From DASXRC01 sp036506495 (lineage in GTDB: Bacteria; Actinomycetota; Actinomycetes; Mycobacteriales; Micromonosporaceae), in contig DASXRQ010000101.1 in assembly GCA_036506495.1 (NCBI GenBank), positions 1-22,374 on the forward strand: a stretch of DNA of 22,374 nucleotides. The letters run 5' to 3'. Under the pieces are notes generated by a model that did not search any database, was not told the origin of the DNA, and saw only the letters and a list, made by a program, of their open reading frames with translations. Below are positions 7,474 through 13,954 of the stretch, piece after piece (the first letter of the stretch is position 1; the number at the start of each line of letters is the position of its first letter). The translations under genes and the position numbers were made by a program.

Positions 7474-7665
7474 TCAGGCGGCGATTGCGAGGAGCCTGTC
7501 CGCCGTGGCCTCGTCGTCGATGAGGTCGCAGATGCGGTCGAGGCAGGTGCCGCAGCCCGTGCCGGCACCGCACGCGTCGCCCACCGACTCCTCGGTATGG
7601 GCACCGCACCGGATCGCATCGCGGACCTCGGACTCCCGAACACGGGCGCAGATGCAGACGTACAC
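7474..7665 (-). CDS. bfd: Bacterioferritin-associated ferredoxin
   Basis: This 63-residue [2Fe-2S] protein donates electrons through bacterioferritin haem to mobilise stored iron. The four cluster cysteines match the E. coli Bfd spacing exactly: Cys4 and Cys6 (MYVCIC), Cys38 and Cys41 (GCGTC). Two further cysteines, Cys20 and Cys32, are not ligands in the known family. The start is GTG 7663-7665, preceded by GAGGG with a 7-nt spacer. It is the first gene of the bfd-bfr-GNAT run. The promoter region carries two imperfect TTAGG-type dyads that fit regulation by an iron-dependent DtxR/IdeR repressor-activator. Confidence 0.95.
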   Translation of the reverse strand: MYVCICARVRESEVRDAIRCGAHTEESVGDACGAGTGCGTCLDRICDLIDDEATADRLLAIAA

Positions 7666-7684
7666 TCGGAGACCCTCACTGTGC

Positions 7685-7714
7685 TTAGGCTTGCCTCAGT
7701 AAGGGTGCCCTAAG
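7685..7714. promoter_or_regulatory. Iron-box-like operator (DtxR/IdeR type), two adjacent imperfect dyads
   Basis: TTAGGCTTGCCTCAGTAAG at 7685-7703 matches the 19-bp DtxR/IdeR consensus at about 12 positions. One half (AGGCAAGCCTAA on the minus strand) is strong and the other weak. A second near-palindrome, AAGGGTGCCCTAA, overlaps its end. The pair lies 20-49 bp upstream of the bfd start, where a promoter is expected. Iron-dependent control of bacterioferritin by IdeR is established in mycobacteria. The match is degenerate, so binding is an inference. Confidence 0.5.
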
Positions 7715-7948
7715 GATCGTGCCCGTGCAAGCCAGAGTGGCCACCGTGATCGGCCCCACTGGCTCAAGACCCCACGCAACCTCGCACGGGTTGGGGTGTG
7801 TCTCGGCGCGGGACAACCCGACCTTGGCAGGGTTGACTCGACAATGTCGCGGGCGGCCCGCGGAGCCGGCGCGGGTGCTCGTCGCGCGATGCCAACGCCC
7901 GTTTTAGTCGCCTTGTCCGGTGAGCAGATGCCTGGCGGACGCGATCGT
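7715..7948. other. Non-coding interval between bfd promoter and the nfo terminator
   Basis: Together with the flanking elements this makes a gap of about 430 bp (7666-8091). Open frames on either strand are short, have no ribosome-binding site and do not resemble known proteins. I see no RNA gene or repeat here. Confidence 0.4.
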
Positions 7949-7984
7949 GGAACGGACGAGGGCCTAACGCACCTCGTCCGTTCC
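7949..7984 (-). terminator. Strong hairpin, probable terminator downstream of nfo
   Basis: GGAACGGACGAGG and CCTCGTCCGTTCC form a perfect 13-bp stem around a 10-nt loop. It lies 108 bp beyond the endonuclease IV stop codon, in a gene-free interval. There is no U-tract, which is common for actinobacterial terminators. Being symmetrical, it could also block transcription from the other side and so separate the nfo transcript from the bfd promoter. Confidence 0.6.
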
Positions 7985-8011
7985 CCGACCTCCAGGCCGG
8001 CCGCGGCGCAG

Positions 8012-8045
8012 GGCCCCACCTCCGCCGACGGTGGAGGTCTGGGCC
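8012..8045 (-). terminator. Second hairpin close to the nfo 3' end
   Basis: GGCCC-c-ACCTCC pairs with GGAGGT-ct-GGGCC, an 11-bp stem with a small internal loop and a 9-nt apical loop. It begins 47 bp after the nfo stop. It may be the first of two tandem terminators or an mRNA 3'-end stabiliser. Confidence 0.4.
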
Positions 8046-8091
8046 TTCGGCACGGCCACCACGATTGCGACGATCTTGAGCGGGGCGGGGA

Positions 8092-8961
8092 CTACGCGGT
8101 CGTTAGGCCCCGCAGGGTGGCGATGTCGGCGGCATGGCCGGCGTACCCCTTGCTGGGTGTCTCGACGATGACCGGGATGCCGGCGGTGGCCGGGTGGGCC
8201 ATGAGCTCGGCGAAGGCGGGCCGACCGATCGTGCCGGCTCCGACGTTCTCGTGCCGGTCGCGGGTGGAGCCGCACGCGTCCCGGGAGTCGTTCGCGTGCA
8301 CCAGCCGGAGCCGGTCCGGGCCGGCGGTGGCGACCACGCTGTCGAGCGTGGCGGCCATGCCGCCCGGCGCGGCGAGGTCGTGTCCGGCGGCCCAGGCGTG
8401 GCAGGTGTCCAAGCAGACGCCGAGCCACGGGTGCCGGTCGACGGCGTCCAGGTACGGCCCGAGCTGCTCGACCCGGGCGGCCAGCGACCGCCCGCCGCCC
8501 GCGCTGGGTTCCACGAGCAGGCGCGGGCCGCCCGCCCGGGCGGCGAGGTCCAGCAGGGGGAACAGCGCCTCGCGTACCTGTCGCATGGCCGTCCCGGCAT
8601 GGGCCGCGTCGACCGCGCTGCCGGCGTGGAAGACCACGCCCTCCGCGCCGATCGCGGCACCGCGGCGCAGTGCGTGCACCAGCGCGGCGACGGACCGCTC
8701 GACCGTCGCCGGCGTCGGGGAGCCGAGGTTGACCAGCAGCGAGGCGTGGACGTACACAGGCATCCGGCGGTCAGCGCATCCGGCCCGGAAAGCCTCGTCG
8801 CTGGCCGGATCGCCCGACGACAGCGCCCAGCCGCGGGGGTTGCCGATGAAGACCTGCACGGCCGCGGCATCGGCGGAGTCCACATAGGACAACGTCGCGG
8901 CCAACCCGCCGGCGGTGGGCGCGTGCGCGCCGACCGGACGTGCCGGCGGGCTTAGGCGCAC
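8092..8961 (-). CDS. nfo: Deoxyribonuclease IV (AP endonuclease, family 2)
   Basis: The product (289 residues) is a TIM-barrel enzyme that cuts 5' to abasic sites in base excision repair, using three metal ions. All nine ligands of E. coli Nfo have counterparts: His72 (VYVHASLLVNLGSP), His112 (VFHAGS), Glu151 (LLVEPSAGGG), Asp185 and His188 (LDTCHAWAAGHD), His222 (VHANDS), Asp235 and His237 (DRHENVGAGTIG) and Glu267 (IVETPSKG). The GTG at 8959-8961 overlaps the last 10 nt of the kinase gene and has no Shine-Dalgarno, which implies translational coupling to the kinase. The frame is open further upstream but that part is antisense-frame kinase sequence. The pairing of kinase and repair gene may simply be transcriptional. 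Confidence 0.93.
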   Translation of the reverse strand: MRLSPPARPVGAHAPTAGGLAATLSYVDSADAAAVQVFIGNPRGWALSSGDPASDEAFRAGCADRRMPVYVHASLLVNLGSPTPATVERSVAALVHALRRGAAIGAEGVVFHAGSAVDAAHAGTAMRQVREALFPLLDLAARAGGPRLLVEPSAGGGRSLAARVEQLGPYLDAVDRHPWLGVCLDTCHAWAAGHDLAAPGGMAATLDSVVATAGPDRLRLVHANDSRDACGSTRDRHENVGAGTIGRPAFAELMAHPATAGIPVIVETPSKGYAGHAADIATLRGLTTA

Positions 8962-10910
8962 AAGACGATGACCGCGGAGCCGGGCGGGACCGGCGTGTTG
9001 GGCGGCGGGTTCGTCTGGCGGGCGATCGCGTCCGGGTTGCCCTGCAACTGCGGCGCGAGCCCCGCGTCGTGAAGCACCTGTTCGGCCTGACGGCAGGGCA
9101 TGTTCTGCGCGCTCATGACGTCGGGGACGGGCACCATCGGCTGTCCGTTGCTGACCGTCAGCTTGATCTCGGCGCCGTTGTCGACGCCGGCGCCGTCCTT
9201 CGGGTTCTGATCGATCACGGTGCCCTGCGGCTGGTCGCTGTCCGTGTACTCCTCGACCGCGTGGAGGCCGAGCTGCGCGAGCATCTGGCGCGCCTCGGTG
9301 ATGTTTCTGCCCCGCACATTCGGCACGGTCACCGGTGCCCGGCCCTTGCTGACCGTGACGGTCACCTTGGTGCCCGGCTTGACGACGGTGCCCTCCTTCG
9401 GGTTGACCGCGAGCACACTGCCGGCCGGGACGTCGTCGGAGAACCCGTCCGGTCCACGCTGGATGTCCACCTTCGCCTTTTCGAGCGCGAGGACGGCAAC
9501 GTCGTACTCCTTGCCGATGACGTCCGGCACCGGGTACCGCTCCGGCCCGAGCGAGAGCACGAGCGTGATCGTGCCGCCCTTGACGATGCGACCCTTCGCG
9601 GGCGGGGTCTGCGTCAGCACGATGTTCTTGGCGACCGTCTCGCTGTACCGGCCGTCGGCGTACGCGATCCGGAGGCCGGCCTGGTCCGCCCTCGCCGCGG
9701 CCTCGGCCCGCGGCATGCTGACCAGCCTCGGGGCCACGGTGTACCGGCCGACGCCGAACCACCAGCCGCCGACGACCACCAGCACCGCGACGATCAGCGC
9801 GGCGATCAGCGCGATGATGCGTCCGCGGCCGGTCAGCGCGTCCCGGCGCGCCCTGCCCAGTCGGTCGCCGCAGCCGGGCGGGGCCGCCGCGCCTCGGCGC
9901 GACCGGGACCCGGGCCCGGTCCGGTGATCCGGCAGCCTCGCCCAGGCCGGCCGCTCTGCCGGCTGAACCGGGGGGACCACGACGGTCGGCCCGGCGACCG
10001 GGCGCATCACGGCGGTGGTGGCGTTCGCCGAACCGAGGTCGTCCCGCGCCTGCTGCACCTCGGCGAGCAGCGCGCCGGCGTCGGTGGGGCGCGCACCCGG
10101 GTCGCGTCGGGTAGCGCGGGCGACCAGGTCGTCCAGCAACGTCGGCAGGCCGGCGACGAACTTCGACGGCGGTGGTACGTCCTGGTCGACGTGCTGCCAG
10201 GCGACCTCGACCGGCTTGTCCCCGTCGTACGGCACGCGCCCGGTGAGCATCTCGAACAGCACGATGCCGGCCGAGTAGACATCGGTACGCGCATCCGCGT
10301 GCCCCTCGCTGACCAGCTCCGGCGCCACGTACGCCACCGTCGCCATGAGCTGGCCGCCGGCCGCGTCGTCGGTGCTGGCCTCGACCGCGCGGGCCAGTCC
10401 GAAGTCCGCGACCTTGACGACGCTGTCGATCAGGTTAAGGGTCCCGCCGCTCGGCGCCTCCGCGACCAGCACGTTCTCGGGCTTGACGTCACGGTGGACC
10501 AGGCCGGCGCGGTGCGCGGCGGCGACCGCGGCGAGGGTCTGCTCGAGTATGGACAGTGCCTCGGCCGGGTTCAGCCGGCGGCGTTCGGTCAGGATCTCGC
10601 GCAGCGTGCGGCCACGCACGTACTCCATGACCAGGTATGGCAGTCCGCCGTGTGTGCCCTGGTCATACACGGCCACCACATTGGGGTGGGTGAGCCGGGC
10701 GATGGTCTTCGCCTCGTCGGTGAACCGCTCGAGGAACTGCGGATCCTGCGCCTCCGACGGATGAATGATCTTTAGCGCGACAGTACGCCCGAGCCGCTCA
10801 TCCGTCGCCGTGTACACCGTGGCCATGCCGCCACTGGCCACCCGACCGCGCACGCGGTAGCGACCATCGATCAGCGAGCCCAACAGCGTGTCGGCGACCT
10901 GGGTATCCAT
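8952..10910 (-). CDS. Membrane Ser/Thr protein kinase with four extracellular PASTA domains
   Basis: The product has 652 residues. The cytoplasmic kinase domain (about 18-290) has the glycine loop 'VASGGMATVY', ATP lysine Lys47 (VALK), catalytic 'HRDVKPEN' (139-146), DFG at 169-171 and 'APE' at 196-198; it is an active RD-type kinase. A Pro/Ala-rich juxtamembrane linker leads to one transmembrane helix (about 365-386). Four PASTA repeats follow (about 390-652), which in this family bind muropeptides and place the enzyme at the septum or growing wall. Position opposite an Rv2175c-type gene and near DAHP synthase matches M. tuberculosis PknL, but PknL lacks PASTA repeats. The start MDTQVADTLLGSLIDGRY is preferred because a TAGACT box lies 8 nt upstream; an ATG ten codons earlier (10938-10940) is possible. 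Neither has a Shine-Dalgarno. The distal nfo gene overlaps its end. Confidence 0.93.
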   Translation of the reverse strand: MDTQVADTLLGSLIDGRYRVRGRVASGGMATVYTATDERLGRTVALKIIHPSEAQDPQFLERFTDEAKTIARLTHPNVVAVYDQGTHGGLPYLVMEYVRGRTLREILTERRRLNPAEALSILEQTLAAVAAAHRAGLVHRDVKPENVLVAEAPSGGTLNLIDSVVKVADFGLARAVEASTDDAAGGQLMATVAYVAPELVSEGHADARTDVYSAGIVLFEMLTGRVPYDGDKPVEVAWQHVDQDVPPPSKFVAGLPTLLDDLVARATRRDPGARPTDAGALLAEVQQARDDLGSANATTAVMRPVAGPTVVVPPVQPAERPAWARLPDHRTGPGSRSRRGAAAPPGCGDRLGRARRDALTGRGRIIALIAALIVAVLVVVGGWWFGVGRYTVAPRLVSMPRAEAAARADQAGLRIAYADGRYSETVAKNIVLTQTPPAKGRIVKGGTITLVLSLGPERYPVPDVIGKEYDVAVLALEKAKVDIQRGPDGFSDDVPAGSVLAVNPKEGTVVKPGTKVTVTVSKGRAPVTVPNVRGRNITEARQMLAQLGLHAVEEYTDSDQPQGTVIDQNPKDGAGVDNGAEIKLTVSNGQPMVPVPDVMSAQNMPCRQAEQVLHDAGLAPQLQGNPDAIARQTNPPPNTPVPPGSAVIVLCA

Positions 10911-10990
10911 CGGCAGGCAGTCTATGTGTCCATCGGTCAACAGCAGCCCAGGGTCTCACAGTGCCCGCGGAACGGAAACGCGGCCCGGCG

Positions 10991-11013
10991 GCCGGTCACG
11001 GTGCGTGACCGGC
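10991..11013. repeat. Perfect 10-bp inverted repeat in the divergent kinase/Rv2175c promoter region
   Basis: GCCGGTCACG-gtg-CGTGACCGGC lies 81 bp upstream of the kinase start and 158 bp upstream of the Rv2175c-type start. The 3-nt spacer allows a hairpin, but the position in a 260-bp divergent promoter interval suggests an operator. The Rv2175c-type product encoded next door is a candidate ligand; that is conjecture. The rest of the interval shows no convincing gene. Confidence 0.45.
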
Positions 11014-11170
11014 GACACAGCGCGGACATCAGTGATCATGGAGGCACGCCAGGTGCTCGACGTCGAATGTCCTCTCGGCGGGTCCTCGGCCGCGGACGCG
11101 CGGGAGTCAGGGGTGGGAGGGGCGGTGGATCCGGTGGTACGCGCGGTCGGCCGCGTGGCAGGGTGAACGG

Positions 11171-11509
11171 GTGACCGACTCGGAGGCTTGGCTGACCCTG
11201 CCGGACGTCGCAGAGCGGCTCGCTGTGCCGATCAACAAGGTGCACCAGATGCTACGCGACCACGCCCTGCTCGCGATACGCCGCGACGGTGCGCTGCGAG
11301 TTCCGGCCGAGCTGGTGGCCAACCACACGGTGCTCAAGCACCTCCCCGGCGTCCTCACGTTGCTGCACGACGCTGGGTACAACGACGAAGAGGCGATGCG
11401 GTGGCTCTACCAGGGCGATGAGTCCCTTCCGGGGAGGATGCCCGCACTCGCGCTGGGCGGCGCCGGGGCCACCGAGGTCAAGCGGCGGGCACAGGCCCTC
11501 GGGTTCTGA
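11171..11509 (+). CDS. Rv2175c-family DNA-binding protein
   Basis: The product has 112 residues. The winged-helix-like N-terminal part reads 'AWLTLPDVAERLAVPINKVH' and 'QMLRDHALLAIRRDGALRVP', aligning with the DNA-binding core of M. tuberculosis Rv2175c. The C-terminal part 'VLKHLPGVLTLLHDAGYND' and 'EEAMRWLYQGDESLPG' matches the second half of that family, and it ends 'EVKRRAQALGF' as family members do. In M. tuberculosis the protein is phosphorylated by PknL on Thr9 in an N-terminal tail. Here the protein starts only a few residues before the HTH, and no in-frame start codon lies upstream, so that tail is missing. It is divergent from the PASTA kinase, as in mycobacteria, and lies 5 nt ahead of a crtYc-like gene, probably in one transcript. 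The DNA target is unknown. Confidence 0.88.
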   Translation: MTDSEAWLTLPDVAERLAVPINKVHQMLRDHALLAIRRDGALRVPAELVANHTVLKHLPGVLTLLHDAGYNDEEAMRWLYQGDESLPGRMPALALGGAGATEVKRRAQALGF

Positions 11510-11514
11510 CCCGC

Positions 11515-11865
11515 ATGCGCCACCTGACCTACCTCGCCGTGCTCGCCGGGTGCCTGGCGGGCGCGGCGTGGGTGGAGCCGGTCCTGCGGGTCAACGTGTT
11601 GCGCCGCTGGCGGCGACTCCTGCTGGCCGTGCTGCCGGTCGCGACGCTCTTCCTGGGGTGGGACCTGGCCGCTGTCGCGGCCGGCCACTGGAGCTTCGAC
11701 GCGGCGCAGACGATCGGCCTGTGGTTGCCCGGCGGACTCCCGGTCGAGGAGCTGCTCTTCTTCGTGGTGGTTCCGCTGTGCGCGGTGCTCGGCTTCGAGG
11801 CGGTCGGCTCGGTCCTGCGCCGGGACCACTCTCGGCCGTTGGGCCGGCGGGCGGCCGACGAATGA
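11515..11865 (+). CDS. crtYc: Lycopene cyclase domain subunit, CrtYc-like
   Basis: This 116-residue membrane protein has about three hydrophobic helices (roughly 3-19, 35-57, 72-98). The opening 'HLTYLAVLAGCLAGAAWVEP' and the 'GGLPVEELLFFVVVPLC' segment, with its PxEELLF signature, are characteristic of the small subunits of actinobacterial heterodimeric lycopene cyclases. These act on C40 lycopene, or its C50 derivatives, to form ring ends. It follows the Rv2175c-type gene by 5 nt. Its stop overlaps the next start as ATGA, so the two subunits are translationally coupled. No phytoene synthase or desaturase is in the window; a GGPP-type polyprenyl synthase lies 1 kb downstream on the other strand. 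Which end group it makes cannot be told from sequence. Confidence 0.85.
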   Translation: MRHLTYLAVLAGCLAGAAWVEPVLRVNVLRRWRRLLLAVLPVATLFLGWDLAAVAAGHWSFDAAQTIGLWLPGGLPVEELLFFVVVPLCAVLGFEAVGSVLRRDHSRPLGRRAADE

Positions 11866-12191
11866 CGTACACGGTGACCGCGCTGCTCGGCGTCTCCGTG
11901 GCGCTGGGCGTGGACGTGCTGGTGCTGCGGACCCGGCTCGTGACGCGGGCGGTGTTCTGGGCGACGTACGCGATCGTCCTCGGCTTCCAGCTGCTCGCCA
12001 ACGGCGTACTCACCGGTCGGGGCGTGGTGCGCTACCGGTCCGACGCGATCATCGGGTGGCGGCTGTTCCACGCGCCGGTGGAGGATCTGCTGTTCGGCTT
12101 CGCGTTGGTGCTGCTCACGTTGTCCGCGTGGGTGTGGCTGGGGCGGCTCGGCGTGCAGCGGACACCCCGGGCCGGCGACCGCCGGGCGTAG
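11862..12191 (+). CDS. crtYd: Lycopene cyclase domain subunit, CrtYd-like
   Basis: This 109-residue membrane protein has three predicted helices ('VTALLGVSVALGVDVLVL', 'AVFWATYAIVLGFQLLANGV', 'LLFGFALVLLTLSAWVWL'). The sequence 'RLFHAPVEDLLFGF' carries the PxE(D/E)LLF signature shared with its partner, and 'YRSDAIIGWRL' is typical for the second subunit. Both halves are expected to form one heterodimeric cyclase in the cytoplasmic membrane. The ATG overlaps the crtYc stop by 4 nt. It ends shortly before a possible terminator hairpin at 12253-12280. Confidence 0.85.
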   Translation: MTYTVTALLGVSVALGVDVLVLRTRLVTRAVFWATYAIVLGFQLLANGVLTGRGVVRYRSDAIIGWRLFHAPVEDLLFGFALVLLTLSAWVWLGRLGVQRTPRAGDRRA

Positions 12192-12252
12192 CGGAGGCCG
12201 TCCACTCGGCGGCTTGCGACGCGGGCGCCCGGGCTGGACACTGCTCAGACAC

Positions 12253-12280
12253 GTGTCCCGAGGGCCGGGGGGCCCGACAC
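12253..12280 (+). terminator. Possible terminator hairpin after crtYd
   Basis: GTGTC-CCGA-GGGCC-GGGG-GGCCC-GACAC gives two 5-bp stems separated by a one-sided 4-nt bulge. It lies 62 bp after the crtYd stop in the 180-bp gap before the barstar-like gene. No U-tract follows. Confidence 0.35.
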
Positions 12281-12371
12281 CGGGGGCGTGCGGGCTTGGG
12301 GGAGCCCTACTGGGGTGGGCGCGACCGCCGCGGCGTCGCAGGCCGCTCCCGGCTAGGTGGGGGGAAGGCAC

Positions 12372-12830
12372 GTGACCGGTCGGCTTGCGATCATCCTTTC
12401 CGGCGGTCGCCCTCAGGGCGTGTACCGCTGGCTGTCCCGGGCCCATCCGGGCGCCCTCCGACGCGAGCTGGCCGCCGCCGACTGGGGCCTCCACCCGCTC
12501 GACGGGCGGGCGGTCTCCGACGCCCGGTCGCTGTTCGACCGCTGCGCCCGAGCCCTCTCGTTTCCCGCGTGGTTCGGCCACAACTGGGACACCCTCGCGG
12601 ATTGCCTCGGTGACCTGTCGTGGCTTCCCGGTGCCGGGCACGTGCTGCTCTGGGAGCGGTACGGCGTGCTCGCCCACGCCGATGCGAGGGCCTGGCGACG
12701 GGCGTACGAGGTGATGGTCGACGCGACCGCCGCGCGGCGCCGGATCGGAGCCACTCCGCTGTTTGTGTTGCTCCGCGGGCGCGGCCCGACCGACACCCCG
12801 GACGGGTCTGCCGTGATACCCGCCACGTGA
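12372..12830 (+). CDS. Barstar-like (barnase-inhibitor family) protein
   Basis: The product has 152 residues. The barstar signature is 'SFPAWFGHNWDTLADCLGDL' followed by 'SWLP' (about 68-91), matching the 'FPxYFGxNxDALxDCL' helix-loop that inserts into barnase-type RNases. A long C-terminal part 'HVLLWERYGVLAHADARAWR' and 'ATPLFVLLRGRG' (with one Thr) completes the fold. The start GTG at 12372 is chosen because GGGGGAAGG stands just before it; a GTG five codons earlier has no Shine-Dalgarno. No barnase-like RNase or polymorphic toxin gene is adjacent, so it is an orphan inhibitor, or it acts on an RNase encoded elsewhere. Convergent with idsA, 11 bp apart. Confidence 0.85.
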   Translation: MTGRLAIILSGGRPQGVYRWLSRAHPGALRRELAAADWGLHPLDGRAVSDARSLFDRCARALSFPAWFGHNWDTLADCLGDLSWLPGAGHVLLWERYGVLAHADARAWRRAYEVMVDATAARRRIGATPLFVLLRGRGPTDTPDGSAVIPAT

Positions 12831-12841
12831 CCGGAGCCGGA

Positions 12842-13945
12842 TCACCCGTCTCGTTCGGTGGCGGCAGTCGCGAGCTCCTCCAGCACGTGAGTGGCCTCCG
12901 GTTCGAGGTCGACGCCGCGCAGCGCGTGCAGGGCGGCCGCGGTCAGGTCGGCGATCCGCTGCTCGGTTCGGGCCAGCGCCCCGGTGCCGACGATGATGTC
13001 GCGCAGCGCGGTCACGCCGTGGGCGTCGTCGAGGGACGGGTCGCCGAGCCATCGGGCGAGGATCGCACGCTGTGTATCGGTGGCCGCCTCGAACGCCGCA
13101 GCCACGAGATAGGTCCGTTTGCCCTCGCGCAGGTCGTCGCCGGCCGGCTTGCCGGTCTGTTCCGGGTCACCGAAGACGCCCAGCACGTCGTCGCGGAGCT
13201 GGAAGGCTTCGCCCAGCGGCAGGCCGTACGCGGAGTACGCGCTGCTCACCGAGGCCGGCGCGTCGCCGATGGCGGCGCCGAGCAGGAGCGGTCGCTCCAC
13301 TGTGTACTTCGCGGACTTGTAGCGCGCGACCTTGCCCGCGCGGGCGAGCGACGTGTCGCCCGCCGCCTGCGTGAGCACGTCCAGGTACTGCCCGACCGTC
13401 ACCTCGGTGCGCATCTCGTCGAAGACCGAACGGGCGCGGGCGAGCGCGGCGGCGTCGAGCCCGCTGCGGTGCAGCATCTCGCCCGACCAGACCAGGCAGA
13501 GGTCGCCCAGCAGGATGGCGGCGGCGTCGCCGAAGCCGGCGGCACCGGCGCGGGCGCGGCCGGGCCAGCCGGCGGCGGCATGCAACGCGGCGAACCGGCG
13601 GTGGATGGACGGTTCTCCCCGCCGGGTGTCCGAGCCGTCCATCACGTCGTCGTGGATGAGGGCGCTGGCCTGAACCAGCTCCAGCGCGGCGGCCGCGGAC
13701 ACCACCTCGTCGCGGTCGGCCCCGCCGGCGCCTCGGTAGCCCCAGTACGCGAACGCCGGGCGCAGCCGCTTACCCCCGCCGAGCACGAACGCGTCGATCG
13801 CCTCGGTGACCGGCCGTAGCGCGTCGTCGATCGCCACCAGCCGGCCGCGCTGGTCGGCGAGGAAGGCCACCAACGCCTTCTCGACCCGGTTCCGCAGATC
13901 GGCGCGGTCGGTGCCGGCAGGCGCCGGCTCCGCACCTTTGGTCAC
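12842..13945 (-). CDS. idsA: Polyprenyl diphosphate synthase, trans-type (IdsA-like, probable GGPP synthase)
   Basis: This 367-residue soluble enzyme chains isopentenyl diphosphate onto allylic primers. 'GGGKRLRPAF' (56-65) binds IPP; the first Asp-rich motif is DDVMD (99-103) in 'LIHDDVMDGSDTRRG'. The second, 'QLRDDVLGVFGD', has DDVLG where DDxxD is usual, as is common in actinobacterial IdsA proteins. 'KSAKYTVERP' and 'GDDLREGKRTYL' are further family motifs. Product length cannot be fixed from sequence; GGPP for carotenoids would fit the crtYc/crtYd genes nearby and the synteny with M. tuberculosis idsA2. Start GTG 13943-13945 lies 9 nt after the stop of the upstream regulator gene, so co-transcription and coupling are likely. 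Confidence 0.93.
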   Translation of the reverse strand: MTKGAEPAPAGTDRADLRNRVEKALVAFLADQRGRLVAIDDALRPVTEAIDAFVLGGGKRLRPAFAYWGYRGAGGADRDEVVSAAAALELVQASALIHDDVMDGSDTRRGEPSIHRRFAALHAAAGWPGRARAGAAGFGDAAAILLGDLCLVWSGEMLHRSGLDAAALARARSVFDEMRTEVTVGQYLDVLTQAAGDTSLARAGKVARYKSAKYTVERPLLLGAAIGDAPASVSSAYSAYGLPLGEAFQLRDDVLGVFGDPEQTGKPAGDDLREGKRTYLVAAAFEAATDTQRAILARWLGDPSLDDAHGVTALRDIIVGTGALARTEQRIADLTAAALHALRGVDLEPEATHVLEELATAATERDG

Positions 13946-13954
13946 GGTCCGACG

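Noticed and set aside
7719..8091. Small genes in the bfd-nfo gap on either strand
   Set aside because: No ribosome-binding sites or known motifs; the segment holds two hairpins that explain its structure.
11038..11166. 42-codon ATG frame in the kinase/Rv2175c divergent region
   Set aside because: No Shine-Dalgarno, no recognisable features and location inside the promoter interval; possible but unsupported.
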